64,000 bases of DNA from Massilia sp. Root418 (GCF_001425265.1 NZ_LMEC01000001.1:281-64280); one strand, 5' to 3'; positions 55,389-64,000 are shown, counted from the first letter of the stretch. The notes: generated by a model from the sequence alone, not told the origin. Program-made: numbers and translations.

Positions 55389-56495
55389 ATGTCACGCATG
55401 ATGCAAGCTCAGCCAGACCAACGATACGAACGCTGCATGGTGCTGGCCGGCGGCGGCTTCCGCTTTGGCTACTATCTCGGCATGCACGCCGCCGCCGTCG
55501 ACGCCGGCCAGGAGCCGGACCTGTTGCTGGCCACCTGCGGCGGGGCCGTGGCCGGCGCCATCATCCGCAACCTGCCGGACAGCGCCGCGCGCAAGGCCTG
55601 GGTGGCGTCGCCGCAGATGTACGAATTCTTCTGCGGCCTGCAATCCGGCCCGCGCGCCGCGCCGCTGCGCGCGCTCGCCAACGTGGCGCTGCGCCGCTTG
55701 CACCGCGGCAAGGTTGCGCGCCTGCCGGACCTGTTCCACGACTACCTGTTCGAAATCCCCGCCGTGCTGCCCTTGCCGCCGGCGGCCGGGCAGGGCGGCA
55801 CCGCGCTGGCCATCATCGGCGGCAAGATGCTGTTCGGCGAGCACGAGGTGGGCCAGGTGCGCGGGGACCGCCAGCTGTACGGCGTGACGCTGTTCTGCGG
55901 CAGCCGCACCGCCGCGCTGGCCGAAGGGCTGCCGTCGGCCATCGGCAGCGACGGCTGGACCGACGCGGTGGCGCCCGCGCTGCTGGTCGATACCGCGATG
56001 CCGCTGGCCGACGCCGTGCGCATCTCGATTTCCGACATGTTTTACTTCCGCTGCCATTCCGTCGCCGGCGGCCATTACACCGGCGGCGTGGTGGACCTGT
56101 TCCCGGTTGAGCTGGCGCGTAGTCTGGCGCGTCGCGTCACCATGGAGATGAAGCCGCCATACGACCAGCTGATGGCCATTCCCGCCTTGCGCGCCGTGTT
56201 CGGCTTTGACGGCAACCGCCGCATGCAGCACGTGCACGGCCAGCCGGTGGACGTGTGGGTGGACACCAGCGACGTCGGCATTGCCCTGCGCGGCAACGGG
56301 ATCCGCAAGCGGGTGGACTGGCTGCGCAACCGCGTGCAGCTGGTGGCGCCGCCCAGCTATCCGGACTATGTGGCGCAGGTGGAGGCGCAGTGGCAGTACG
56401 GCTACCAGCGCGCCAGCGAGGCGTACGCGCTGGCCGCCCAGGGCCGCCGCCCGGCCATGCGCCGCGCCACCCGCTACAACAGGGCGCTGGCATGA
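55389..56495 (+). CDS. Patatin-like protein with altered catalytic motifs
   Basis: This 368-residue patatin fold has an oxyanion loop LAGGGFRFGYYLGMH. The GxSxG elbow reads ATCGGAVAG, putting Cys where the Ser nucleophile should be, and the DGG motif reads YTGGVVDLFPV, without the Asp. The last ~100 residues are helical and basic. It is divergent from the phosphatase gene by 41 bp and overlaps the SDR gene downstream (ATGA). It may bind lipid without hydrolysing it, or use Cys. Confidence 0.78.
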   Translation: MSRMMQAQPDQRYERCMVLAGGGFRFGYYLGMHAAAVDAGQEPDLLLATCGGAVAGAIIRNLPDSAARKAWVASPQMYEFFCGLQSGPRAAPLRALANVALRRLHRGKVARLPDLFHDYLFEIPAVLPLPPAAGQGGTALAIIGGKMLFGEHEVGQVRGDRQLYGVTLFCGSRTAALAEGLPSAIGSDGWTDAVAPALLVDTAMPLADAVRISISDMFYFRCHSVAGGHYTGGVVDLFPVELARSLARRVTMEMKPPYDQLMAIPALRAVFGFDGNRRMQHVHGQPVDVWVDTSDVGIALRGNGIRKRVDWLRNRVQLVAPPSYPDYVAQVEAQWQYGYQRASEAYALAAQGRRPAMRRATRYNRALA

Positions 56496-57235
56496 AGGTG
56501 ATGATTATCGGCGGCACCAGCGGCATCGGGCTGGGCCTGGCGCGGCATTACTGGCAGCAGGGCGCGCGGGTGGCGGTCTGCGGCCGGCATCCCGCCAGGC
56601 TGGACGGCGAGGCGTTCGCGCGGGACAGCCGCGTCAGCGTGCACGCCTGCGATATCGCGGACCGCGCCGCGGTGGCGCGCGTGGTGGCGGAGGTGGCATC
56701 CGGGGCGGGCCTGGACCTGCTGATCGTCTCGGCAGGCCAGTACACCGACGCCGCCGCCATTGCGCGCGACCGCAGCAGCACCTTGCCGGTGCTGCGCGTG
56801 AACGTGGGCGGCCTGGACCACGCCTTCAGCGCCGCCGCCGACGCCATGATGGCGCACGGCCAAGGCCAGGGCCACCTGGTGGCCATCGCCTCCATCGCCG
56901 GCCTGCAGGACGACTACCCGAACGGCTCCCTGTACAGCGCCAGCAAGCGCGCCGCCATCGCCATCTGCGGCGCCTACCGCAAGGCGCTGGCGCCGTTCGG
57001 CATCGCCGTCACCGTGATCGTGCCCGGCTATGTGGACACGGCCCGCCTGCGCGAACTGAACGGCGGCGACGCCAGCCGCAAGCTCTTCCTCATGTCCGAG
57101 CAGGAAGCCGTGCAGCGCATTGCCGCCGCCATCGCCCGGCGCGACGAGCGCTGCGTGTTCCCCTGGCAGATGCACGCGCTGGCGACAGCGTTCAACCTGC
57201 TGCCGGCTTTCCTCAAGCGCGCGCGGAAAAAGTAA
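56492..57235 (+). CDS. Short-chain dehydrogenase/reductase
   Basis: This 247-residue classical SDR has the NAD(P) loop GGTSGIGLGLARHY, the catalytic Ser in AIASIAGLQD and the YxxxK in YSASKRAA. The ATG overlaps the patatin-like stop, so the two are translated together. The Arg in CGRHPARL after beta2 suggests NADPH. With neighbouring lipid genes it may reduce an acyl intermediate; the substrate is unknown. Confidence 0.88.
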   Translation: MKVMIIGGTSGIGLGLARHYWQQGARVAVCGRHPARLDGEAFARDSRVSVHACDIADRAAVARVVAEVASGAGLDLLIVSAGQYTDAAAIARDRSSTLPVLRVNVGGLDHAFSAAADAMMAHGQGQGHLVAIASIAGLQDDYPNGSLYSASKRAAIAICGAYRKALAPFGIAVTVIVPGYVDTARLRELNGGDASRKLFLMSEQEAVQRIAAAIARRDERCVFPWQMHALATAFNLLPAFLKRARKK

Positions 57236-57362
57236 GCCGTGCCCGAGCGCATGGGCGGTGCAGCCGCGAGCCTTTCAGCATGGCAGCCTCGAGGCGCGTC
57301 GTACGAACGCTAACTATGGCATGGACACCATCTTTTCGGTTAAGCTCGCTCTTCAGACATCG

Positions 57363-59696
57363 ATGGGTAGTGACGTGGCGGCGAAGCGGAATCATTTGGC
57401 CCTGGCGGGCATAGGTGTGGCGGCGGCAATGGCTGGCGCCGGCGTGTATTTTTACCTGCAGGCGGGGGCGCCGCAGCGTGCGCCCGCGCAGGCGCAGGGG
57501 CCCCAGCCGGACCGGGCTGCGGCGCACACGCCCGCCTTCTGGGCCGCGCGCGTGACTACCCTGGCCGGGGACGGCAAGGCCGGCGCGGGGGAAGGCAATA
57601 TGCCGTTGACCGTGGCGCGCTTTTCGGACCCCTATGGCGTGGCGGTGGACGAGGCGGGCAACATCTACATCGCCGACGCCGGCGACAACAACCGCATCCG
57701 CAAGCTCACGCCGGGCGGCGCCACGTCCACGCTGGCGGGCGGCAAGGAGGGCTTCGCGGACGGCCCGGGCGCGCAAGCCATGTTCAATACGCCGTCCGGC
57801 ATTGCCATCGACGCCAGAGGCAATCTGTACGTGGCCGACACCGGCAACAACGCGATCAGGAAAGTGGCGCCGGACGGCACCGTGAGCACGCTGGCCGGCA
57901 GCGGCGTGGCGGGCACGGCGGACGGCAAGGGCAGGGAAGCGCAGTTCAACGGCCCGGTGGGCGTGGCGGTGGACGCGGATGGCGTGGTCTACGTGGCAGA
58001 CACGTACAACGACGCGATCCGCCGCATTGCGCCGGACGGCACGGTGACCACCATCGCCGGCAGCGGCGCGCCGGGCGACGCGGACGGGCCGGCGCTCAAG
58101 GCGGGTTTCGACACGCCGTGCGCAGTGGTGCTCGACGGCGACGGCGGCCTGCTGATCGCGGACACGCGCAACAATGCGATACGCAAGCTCAGCAAGCCGG
58201 GCGCGGACGGCGTGGTCAGCACCGTTATGCGCGCGCCGGACAATGACCGCCAGGCCCTGTTGCGCCGGCCGATGGCGCTGGCGCGCACGCACGACGGCCA
58301 CCTCTACATCGCCAGCGGCGCGCAAGGCCGCATCCTGCAATTGACGGCGCAGGGTCAGGTGGGCGGGCTGACCGACGTCGCGCAGCGGGTGGAGCCGGAA
58401 TACGGCAGCGACGGCAAACTGCAGCTGTACGCGCCGCGCGGCATGGCGCTGGCGCCGAACGGCAGCCTGGTCATCAGCGACGCCGCGACCTTCCGCATCC
58501 ACCGCGTCAGCCCCGCCACGCCCGCCGATGCCCCGCCCGCGCAGGCCTCGGCCGCGCTGGCCGCGCTGCCGATCGCTGCCGCGCAGGCGGGCGGCGAGGC
58601 CGGCAATCCCGACAACCCCGGCAACCCCGGCAACGCCGGCAACCCCGGCGCCGCCGGCACGGGCAGCAGCAGCGTCGCCGCGCCGAACGCGTCTGCCACG
58701 ACTCGCCGCGCGGCGCCCGTCGCCACCATGCTGTGGCCGGTCGGCCCGCAGGACGAGCCGCATGAAATCGTCGGCCTGATGGGCGAGGTGCGCGGCAACT
58801 TCGAAGGCGAGAGCCGCGACCACTTCCACGCCGGCCTCGACGTGCAAGCCGACGTCGGTAAACCCGTGCTGGCTGTGGCGCCCGTCAAGGTCAGCGACCC
58901 GCTGCCCAACTGGGGTTTCGGCAGCCTGAGCGAAGGCATCGCCCTCGGCAACATCTCCTACATCCACATGCGGGTGGGCCGCAACACCAGGAACGCCGCG
59001 CTCGACGAGCGCTTCCAGCTGCTGCGCAATGCCAAAGGCAAGCCCGAACGCGTGCGCGTGCGGCGCGGTGCCCGCTTCGCTGCAGGCGACACGCTGGGCA
59101 CTATCAACGGCATGGCCCACGTCCACCTGGATTACTACGACCAGGGCAAGGCCCTCAACCCCCTCAGCCTGCCGTTCCGGGGCCAGCAGGACACGGTGCG
59201 CCCGCGCATCAACAGCATCACCCTGTTCGACAGCCGGGGCAAGGTCATCAAGGCGGCCAAGCGCAAGCCGCTGACCGTGCAGCGCAGCGCGGGTGCATTG
59301 AGCATCGTGGTCGACGCCTATGACCAGATGGACGGCAACGAGGCGCGCCGCCGCCTCGGCCTGTACACCCTGGGCTACCAGCTGCTGCGCGAGGACGGCA
59401 CTCCCGTCCCAGGCTACGAGCAGCCGCGCATCACGCAGGTCTACGACGAACTGCCGCGCAACCGCGAAGCCGTGAAGTATGCCTACGCGCCCAATAGCGG
59501 CATCACGGTCTATGGCAGCAAGGCCACGCGCTTCGCCTACACGCTCACCAACCGCATGATCCACGGCCAGGTCACGCCCGCCATGTGGAACGTGGCCGAC
59601 CTCGCCCCCGGCAATTACCGCCTGCGCGTGCTGGCCGCCGACTACGCCGGCAACCAGGCCGTCGAGGGACGCGACCTGCCGTTCACGCTGGAATAG
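57363..59696 (+). CDS. NHL-repeat and M23 peptidase-like surface protein
   Basis: From the ATG at 57363 the product is 777 residues (the ATG at 57321 would add 14). A membrane anchor (LALAGIGVAAAMAGAGVYFY) is followed by an NHL beta-propeller with four or five repeats (DPYGVAVDEAGNIYIADAGD and similar). A low-complexity GNPDNPGNPGNAGNPG linker leads to an M23 LytM-like domain with HFHAGLDVQ and HVHLDY. The first M23 ligand set (HxxxD) and HxH are present. It may be a periplasmic or surface peptidoglycan-linked protein. Confidence 0.78.
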   Translation: MGSDVAAKRNHLALAGIGVAAAMAGAGVYFYLQAGAPQRAPAQAQGPQPDRAAAHTPAFWAARVTTLAGDGKAGAGEGNMPLTVARFSDPYGVAVDEAGNIYIADAGDNNRIRKLTPGGATSTLAGGKEGFADGPGAQAMFNTPSGIAIDARGNLYVADTGNNAIRKVAPDGTVSTLAGSGVAGTADGKGREAQFNGPVGVAVDADGVVYVADTYNDAIRRIAPDGTVTTIAGSGAPGDADGPALKAGFDTPCAVVLDGDGGLLIADTRNNAIRKLSKPGADGVVSTVMRAPDNDRQALLRRPMALARTHDGHLYIASGAQGRILQLTAQGQVGGLTDVAQRVEPEYGSDGKLQLYAPRGMALAPNGSLVISDAATFRIHRVSPATPADAPPAQASAALAALPIAAAQAGGEAGNPDNPGNPGNAGNPGAAGTGSSSVAAPNASATTRRAAPVATMLWPVGPQDEPHEIVGLMGEVRGNFEGESRDHFHAGLDVQADVGKPVLAVAPVKVSDPLPNWGFGSLSEGIALGNISYIHMRVGRNTRNAALDERFQLLRNAKGKPERVRVRRGARFAAGDTLGTINGMAHVHLDYYDQGKALNPLSLPFRGQQDTVRPRINSITLFDSRGKVIKAAKRKPLTVQRSAGALSIVVDAYDQMDGNEARRRLGLYTLGYQLLREDGTPVPGYEQPRITQVYDELPRNREAVKYAYAPNSGITVYGSKATRFAYTLTNRMIHGQVTPAMWNVADLAPGNYRLRVLAADYAGNQAVEGRDLPFTLE

Positions 59697-59710
59697 GCGG
59701 GGGCCGGCGG

Positions 59711-60496
59711 CTACATCTGCCGGAAATGGTGCAGATAGCTGCGGCTCACCGGCAGCACCTCGGCATAGCCGCGCAGGTGCACGTCGGCGGTTTCGTTCAT
59801 GCCGCGCACCACCTCGCGCACGTAGTGCAGGTTGACGATGGCCGAACGGTGGATCTGCACGAAGCGCTCCGGGTCCAGCTCGTCGGCCAGCTCGCGGATG
59901 CTTTTGCGTATCAGCGCCTGCCCGTCGTCCCACACCACCGTGGTGTATTTGCTGTCCGCGCGCAGGTAGGCCACTTGTTCCACCGGGATCAGGCGCATGC
60001 GGCTGCCGCTCGACGCCTTGATCCATTGCAGCCAGGCGCGCGCCGGCACCCGCTGGCGCAATTCGCTGGCCATGCGCTCCAGTACCGTGTCCAGCATGGC
60101 GTCCGGCGCCGCGCTCCCTGCGCCCACCCCGGCGCCCAGCCGCTCCTGCAGCCGCTGCACCGTGTCGGCCAGGCGCGCCGGGTCCACCGGCTTGACCAGG
60201 TAGTCGATCGCGCCTTGCTCGAAGGCTTGCACCGCGTACTGCTCGTACGCCGTGATGAAGACAATCTGCGCGCGCCGCGCCAGCGCGCGCGCCGCTTCAA
60301 TGCCGTTCAGCCCCGGCATGTGCACGTCCAGGAAGGCAATGTCCGGCTGGTGCGCGTCGAACAGTTCGACCGCTTCGCGCCCGTTGCGCGCGTCCGCCAC
60401 GACGTCCAGCCCGGGCCACAGCTTGCCCAGTTGCGCGCGCAGGTGCTCGCGCAGCAGCGGTTCGTCGTCGGCGATCAGGGCGGTAATGCGGTTCAT
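59711..60496 (-). CDS. LytTR-family response regulator
   Basis: This 261-residue protein has an N-terminal receiver (LIADDEPLLREHL, FLDVHMPGLNG, ITAYEQYAVQAFE, YLVKPVDP) and a C-terminal LytTR DNA-binding domain (IPVEQVAYLRADSKYTTVVW, RFVQIHRSAIVNLHYVRE). It overlaps the kinase stop by 4 bp, completing a LytS/AlgZ-like two-component system. No target is evident locally. Confidence 0.92.
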   Translation of the reverse strand: MNRITALIADDEPLLREHLRAQLGKLWPGLDVVADARNGREAVELFDAHQPDIAFLDVHMPGLNGIEAARALARRAQIVFITAYEQYAVQAFEQGAIDYLVKPVDPARLADTVQRLQERLGAGVGAGSAAPDAMLDTVLERMASELRQRVPARAWLQWIKASSGSRMRLIPVEQVAYLRADSKYTTVVWDDGQALIRKSIRELADELDPERFVQIHRSAIVNLHYVREVVRGMNETADVHLRGYAEVLPVSRSYLHHFRQM

Positions 60497-61563
60497 GCGG
60501 GGCTCCTGGGAGGGAAGATCAATTCAACGTGCAGGCCGTGCGGCTCGTTTTCCAGCAGGTCCAGCCGGGCGGTGCTGCCGTAGAAGGCTTGCAGGCGCGT
60601 GCGCACATTGCCCAGCCCGGTGCCCGGCTGCGCCGACTCGGCCATGCCGACGCCGGTGTCGGCCACCCACAGGGTGACCAGCCCGCTGGCTGCGTCGGCT
60701 TTGCCGCCCACTTCGATGCTGCCGCCGTCGGTGCTGGGGTCGATGCCGTGCCGGACCGCGTTCTCCACCAGTGTCAGCAAGGCCATCGCGGGGAAGGGCA
60801 GGCCGTGCAGCTCGGGCGCCGCGTCCAGCTGGTACCGCAGCCGGTCCGGCATGCGCAGGTGCATCAGCTCCAGGTAGGCGCGCACCAGCTGCAGCTCGCT
60901 GCCCAGGGTGGCGTCCGCGTCGTGCAGGCGCGGCATGGCGGCGCGCAGGTAGGCGATCAGGTGGCGCAGCACAGGCGCGGCGTTGCCGGAACCGGATTCG
61001 ACCAGTGCCTGGATATTGGCCAGCGTGTTGAACAGGAAGTGCGGCTCGATCTGCGCTTGCAGCAGGCGCAGGCGGGCGTCCAGCAGCTCGCGTTCCAGCG
61101 TGTTGCGCTCCCGCTCGGCTTGCAGCAGCGCGGCCCGTTCGCGCGCGCGGCGCTCCACGCGCAGGCCGATCATGGCCACGATGGAGCCCAGCACGAACAT
61201 CACGATGGCCAGCATGGCGTAGCCGGACACTTCCCTGGACGAGCGCATGAAGACCAGCGAATTACCGCGCTGCGTGGCGACCAGCGTGGCAAGCGCCGCC
61301 AGCGGCGCCGTCAGGCCCACGGCCGCCAGCCGCAGCAGCGGCTGCGGCAGCCAGCGCACGCGCCACCGCGCGGAGGCCGCGTAGACCAGCAGCATGGCCA
61401 TGCCGATGGAGACGATATGGCCCGCCACGGTGGTGTAGGGAGTCCTGGACATGGCATGCAGCAGCCAGGACAGCTGGCCGGTCAGGAATAGCACCACCAG
61501 GAACTGGCGCCAGCTTGGCAGGGCACTGCGGAGGGACAGCGGAAGTGACGGCGCTTTAATCAT
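60493..61563 (-). CDS. LytS-type sensor histidine kinase
   Basis: The ATG at 61563 gives 356 residues: four hydrophobic segments in the first ~150, a dimerisation helix, and a His_kinase domain with the phospho-His in QIEPHFLFNTLANIQALVES. The ATP-binding N and G boxes are in TLVENAVRHGID and VADTGVGM. It is paired with the LytTR regulator by an ATGA overlap. Confidence 0.92.
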   Translation of the reverse strand: MIKAPSLPLSLRSALPSWRQFLVVLFLTGQLSWLLHAMSRTPYTTVAGHIVSIGMAMLLVYAASARWRVRWLPQPLLRLAAVGLTAPLAALATLVATQRGNSLVFMRSSREVSGYAMLAIVMFVLGSIVAMIGLRVERRARERAALLQAERERNTLERELLDARLRLLQAQIEPHFLFNTLANIQALVESGSGNAAPVLRHLIAYLRAAMPRLHDADATLGSELQLVRAYLELMHLRMPDRLRYQLDAAPELHGLPFPAMALLTLVENAVRHGIDPSTDGGSIEVGGKADAASGLVTLWVADTGVGMAESAQPGTGLGNVRTRLQAFYGSTARLDLLENEPHGLHVELIFPPRSPA

Positions 61564-61718
61564 CTTGCAACAATAACCGTTCGCACGCCGCCGTTCAAGC
61601 CGGGGACCGTCATTCACGGCGCGAAAACCGCCGCCCGTCGCATCGCCCCGCCCGCAAGCTGCCGGACGCTCCGGCGCCGCTCTATCTTGTGCGCAGACCC
61701 ATTCACCGGAGACCTCGC

Positions 61719-62612
61719 ATGACCACCATCCAATCACATCCCGCCGCCGGGCACGCGCCGGCGCCGCACGCCGCCGGCAATCGCGGCAATCCTGGCAATC
61801 CTGGCAATCGCGGCTTAGGCGGCGCCAAGGCGGCCGGCGCCGTTCTGAACGCAGCGGCGACGCTGTGGTTCACCGTGGCCGTCATCGGCCAGCTGCTGTT
61901 CGCTTATTACGTGGCCGCGCTGTATGGCGGCGCCGTGGTGCGCGGCGACCCGGCGCGCTGGCATGCGGTGGCGCCGCACGCCCACGTGCCGGGCGATACG
62001 GCAGGCAACGCCGCCTTCGGCCTGCACATGCTGCTGGCGGTGGTCATTACGGTGGGCGGCGCCCTGCAGCTGGTGCCGCAAGTGCGCAGCCGCGCGCCCG
62101 CGTTCCACCGCTGGAACGGCCGCGTCTATGTGCTGCTCGCCGCCGTGGCCAGCCTGACCGGCCTGTACATGGTGTGGGCGCGCGGCACGGTGGGTGACTT
62201 GTCCCAGCACATCGGCGTGAGCCTGAACGGCGTGCTGATCCTGCTGTGCGCCGCGCTGGCCGTGCGCCACGCCCGCGCGCGCGACTTCGCCCGCCACCGC
62301 GCCTGGGCGCTGCGCCTGTTCCTGGCGGTGAGCGGCGTGTGGTTCTTCCGGGTAGGGCTGATGGGCTGGATCGTCGCCAACCAGGGGCCGGCCGGCTTCG
62401 ACCCGAAGACCTTCACCGGCCCTTTCCTCACTTTCCTGTCCTTCGCCCAGTTCCTGCTGCCGCTGGCGGTGCTGCAGCTCTACCTGCTCGCGCGCGACGG
62501 CGGCGGGGCGGTTGCGCGCTACGCCGTAGCGGCCGGCCTCGCCGTGCTGACGGCCGCCATGGGCCTGGGCATCGTGGCGGCCGCCGCCATCATGTGGCTG
62601 CCGCGCCTGTGA
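61719..62612 (+). CDS. DUF2306 membrane protein
   Basis: This 297-residue polytopic protein has a Gly/Asn/Pro-rich N-terminus (AGNRGNPGNPGNRGLGG). The DUF2306 core follows, with conserved His residues (FHRWNGRVYVLLAAVASLTG, SQHIGVSLNGVL, FARHRAWALRLFLAVSGVWF). Family members are four- to eight-span proteins of unknown function, possibly heme- or metal-binding. The GGAG ribosome site supports the ATG at 61719. Confidence 0.85.
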   Translation: MTTIQSHPAAGHAPAPHAAGNRGNPGNPGNRGLGGAKAAGAVLNAAATLWFTVAVIGQLLFAYYVAALYGGAVVRGDPARWHAVAPHAHVPGDTAGNAAFGLHMLLAVVITVGGALQLVPQVRSRAPAFHRWNGRVYVLLAAVASLTGLYMVWARGTVGDLSQHIGVSLNGVLILLCAALAVRHARARDFARHRAWALRLFLAVSGVWFFRVGLMGWIVANQGPAGFDPKTFTGPFLTFLSFAQFLLPLAVLQLYLLARDGGGAVARYAVAAGLAVLTAAMGLGIVAAAAIMWLPRL

Positions 62613-62838
62613 AAAATGTCACAATCGGTGCCGCCCCCGGCTATGGTGAACGATCGCTCAATTGTTAAATATGCCGCCGGCTGTGACAATTGGTGAGTAT
62701 TTAAAAATGGCCGTGACCTAATATGGTTCGCAGCAAAACAAGTCCCGGCGCAACAGCAGGGACACGGGTGACGGCCGCGTAGTGGTCGGCGTGGTGGGAA
62801 CCTATCCAAAACCGCGGCCACTACGTGGAGGTAGAGTC

Positions 62839-63651
62839 ATGTCCAAAATTCCGGAGAGACTGAGTGAGACACAAAAGGACTTCCTGCAAAAACTGAACAG
62901 CCTGGACTTCGGCCCCCTGGCCTACAAGCTGATGAACCCGGAGGACCGCCCCGGCCTGTCGCTGGAGCAGACGGCGAACGCCATTACCCGCTACAAGGGC
63001 TTCCTGTTCCTCTCGCACAGCAACCACGGCAAAGCCATTTCGCCGTCGCGCTATGTGGACTACGTGTGGCACAACCACATCCTGGATACCGAACTGTACC
63101 TGGCGCAGACGGCCACGCTGTTCGGCAAGCCGCTGCACCATTTCCCCTTCTTCGGCAAGCGCGGCGCCGCCGACGAGCGCGAACTGCTGGCGGCGGCCGA
63201 GTACACGCGCGGCCAGGCGCGCAGCTACTTCGGCTGGGACGACGACGACTGGTGCGGCACCGGCGGACCGAAAGGCCCGCGCCCGCCGAAAGGACTGGCC
63301 GAACTGGCCGGCATCCTGTTCCCGGCCGGCGTGAGCCCGGCCGCACTGGCGCGCGAAGCCGACACCTTCAGCCTCCAGGTGGGCAACTTCCGCCACACGG
63401 TGGAGCACATCGGCGGGCAGGGCAGCCAGATGTTCGCCATGCACGGCTCGCGCCTGGACTACCTGGAAAAGCTGCTCAAACTGCCGATCTGGGTTATCGT
63501 CTGCATGCCGGCCGAACTCAGCGTGATCGACGAGATCGTCTCGGTGCGCAAGGAGCGGCTGGTGGAAGTGTCCAAGGCCCTGGTCGAGCAGCGCCTGGCG
63601 CCGCAGGGCTTCCAGCGTGAAATGGTACAGCTGGAGGCCGTCGTGCATTAA
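62839..63651 (+). CDS. Glycine-rich-domain-protein-like (GRDP) family member
   Basis: This 270-residue soluble protein has a YVDYVWHNHILDTELY motif, the W-H-x-H-x-L signature of the GRDP-like/DUF1399 group. A helical region and an acidic WDDDDW stretch follow. The GGAGGTAG ribosome site fixes the ATG at 62839. The function is unknown. The gene is single, downstream of an AT-rich stretch at 62660-62740 that probably holds its promoter. Confidence 0.7.
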   Translation: MSKIPERLSETQKDFLQKLNSLDFGPLAYKLMNPEDRPGLSLEQTANAITRYKGFLFLSHSNHGKAISPSRYVDYVWHNHILDTELYLAQTATLFGKPLHHFPFFGKRGAADERELLAAAEYTRGQARSYFGWDDDDWCGTGGPKGPRPPKGLAELAGILFPAGVSPAALAREADTFSLQVGNFRHTVEHIGGQGSQMFAMHGSRLDYLEKLLKLPIWVIVCMPAELSVIDEIVSVRKERLVEVSKALVEQRLAPQGFQREMVQLEAVVH

Positions 63652-63657
63652 AAGGTG

Positions 63658-63732
63658 TTGAAGCTGTCTCCTTGTGCGGTACAATAAATGAACGGTCGTG
63701 CTTTTTGCGATTGATCATAACAAGGAGACAGC
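63658..63732 (+). promoter_or_regulatory. Promoter and perfect 13-bp inverted repeat before the acyl-CoA dehydrogenase
   Basis: TTGAAG (63658-63663), 16 bp and TACAAT (63680-63685) form a likely promoter. GCTGTCTCCTTGT at 63663-63675 is exactly inverted at 63720-63732 (ACAAGGAGACAGC), where it includes the AAGGAG ribosome site abutting the ATG. The first arm lies in the promoter spacer, so it suits an operator, or a read-through RNA hairpin that hides the ribosome site. Confidence 0.5.
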
Positions 63733-64000
63733 ATGGATTTGAACTACTCGTCCGAGGATCTGGCGTTCCGCGACCAGGTGCGCGCCTTCCTCGCAGCCAA
63801 CCTGCCCGCCGACCTGCAGCAGAAGGTGCGCAAGCACCTGCGCCTGTCGCGCGAGGACATCGTGCGCTGGCACCGGATCGTCGCCAGGCAAGGCTGGGTT
63901 GCGCCGGCCTGGCCGGTCGAGTACGGCGGTCCCGGCTGGAACGCCACCCAGCGCCACATCTGGGAAGAAGAGTGCGCCATCGCCGGTACGCCGCCCGTGC
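63733..64000 (+). CDS. Acyl-CoA dehydrogenase, partial at window edge
   Basis: The visible 89 residues (MDLNYSSEDLAFRDQVRAFL, then WVAPAWPVEYGGPGWNATQR) are the N-terminal helical domain of acyl-CoA dehydrogenases, flavoenzymes that oxidise acyl-CoA in fatty-acid breakdown. The WP-x-EYGG-x-G motif is diagnostic. The AAGGAG ribosome site sits in the inverted repeat described at 63658-63732. The gene runs off the window. Confidence 0.88.
   Translation, partial: MDLNYSSEDLAFRDQVRAFLAANLPADLQQKVRKHLRLSREDIVRWHRIVARQGWVAPAWPVEYGGPGWNATQRHIWEEECAIAGTPPV

Noticed and set aside
57213..60026. A 937-codon reverse-strand frame
   Set aside because: It mirrors the NHL-M23 protein and part of the response regulator. 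The product has no recognisable domain and a shadow-like composition.
1..64000. CRISPR arrays
   Set aside because: No regularly spaced short direct repeats with unique spacers and no cas genes were seen.

Overview
The window is 64 kb of high-GC chromosomal DNA whose gene content (ynbABCD-like lipid genes, reverse transsulfuration pair, Tdk, Prc, Fsr, LytTR two-component pair, ChrB/ChrA, DUF2306 protein) fits a betaproteobacterium, most likely an Oxalobacteraceae member such as Massilia, Duganella or Janthinobacterium. That placement is inferred from gene content; no rRNA or tRNA gene is present to confirm it.

Region 1 (1-18.7 kb) is accessory DNA. It opens with the edge of an IS3-family element, followed by a tightly coupled four-gene leftward operon: an HTH/tyrosine-recombinase-like protein that lacks catalytic residues, a cysteine-bearing protein resembling phage recombination directionality factors, an SbcD/Mre11-like phosphoesterase and an SbcC/Rad50-like ATPase. 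Next come small genes, a large serine recombinase, a CheY-like receiver and DUF1003/DUF3606 proteins. A 6.1 kb island follows, bounded by ~119 bp direct repeats (~93% identical). It holds an integrase remnant and a secreted RHS toxin with its putative immunity gene.

Region 2 (18.7-40.3 kb) is mostly backbone: chrBA, a dCache-HAMP-GGDEF protein, a ParB-like protein, an Ntn-hydrolase acylase, a cystathionine beta-synthase/gamma-lyase operon, an OLD-family nuclease, tdk, a PLD-family protein, an M50-like protein, prc, an AraC-type regulator and fsr.

Region 3 (37.4-48.7 kb) holds the two most striking observations. First, a ~90-nt sequence occurs four times on the + strand. Each copy has a 5' hairpin, a CU-rich linker with repeated CUCCU (anti-Shine-Dalgarno-like) motifs and an intrinsic terminator; I read it as a multicopy small-RNA family. 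Second, an 8,108-bp element (40355-48462) with 25-bp terminal inverted repeats and a perfect 8-bp target duplication (TTGCTCGT) is inserted at the terminator of sRNA copy 3. It carries a complete type II CBASS operon (CD-NTase, Cap2, Cap3, Cap4), a convergent pair of Mrr-like endonuclease and possible HEPN protein, and gene remnants, but no transposase. The ends and 8-bp duplication recall the IS1595 family, so this looks like a non-autonomous defence transposon mobilised in trans.

Region 4 (48.7-64 kb) is backbone again: a gene broken by an amber codon, a persulfide dioxygenase-rhodanese fusion, a YnbABCD-like lipid cluster extended by a patatin-like protein with altered catalytic motifs and an SDR enzyme, an NHL-M23 protein, a LytTR/histidine-kinase pair, a DUF2306 membrane protein, a glycine-rich-domain-type protein, and the start of an acyl-CoA dehydrogenase.
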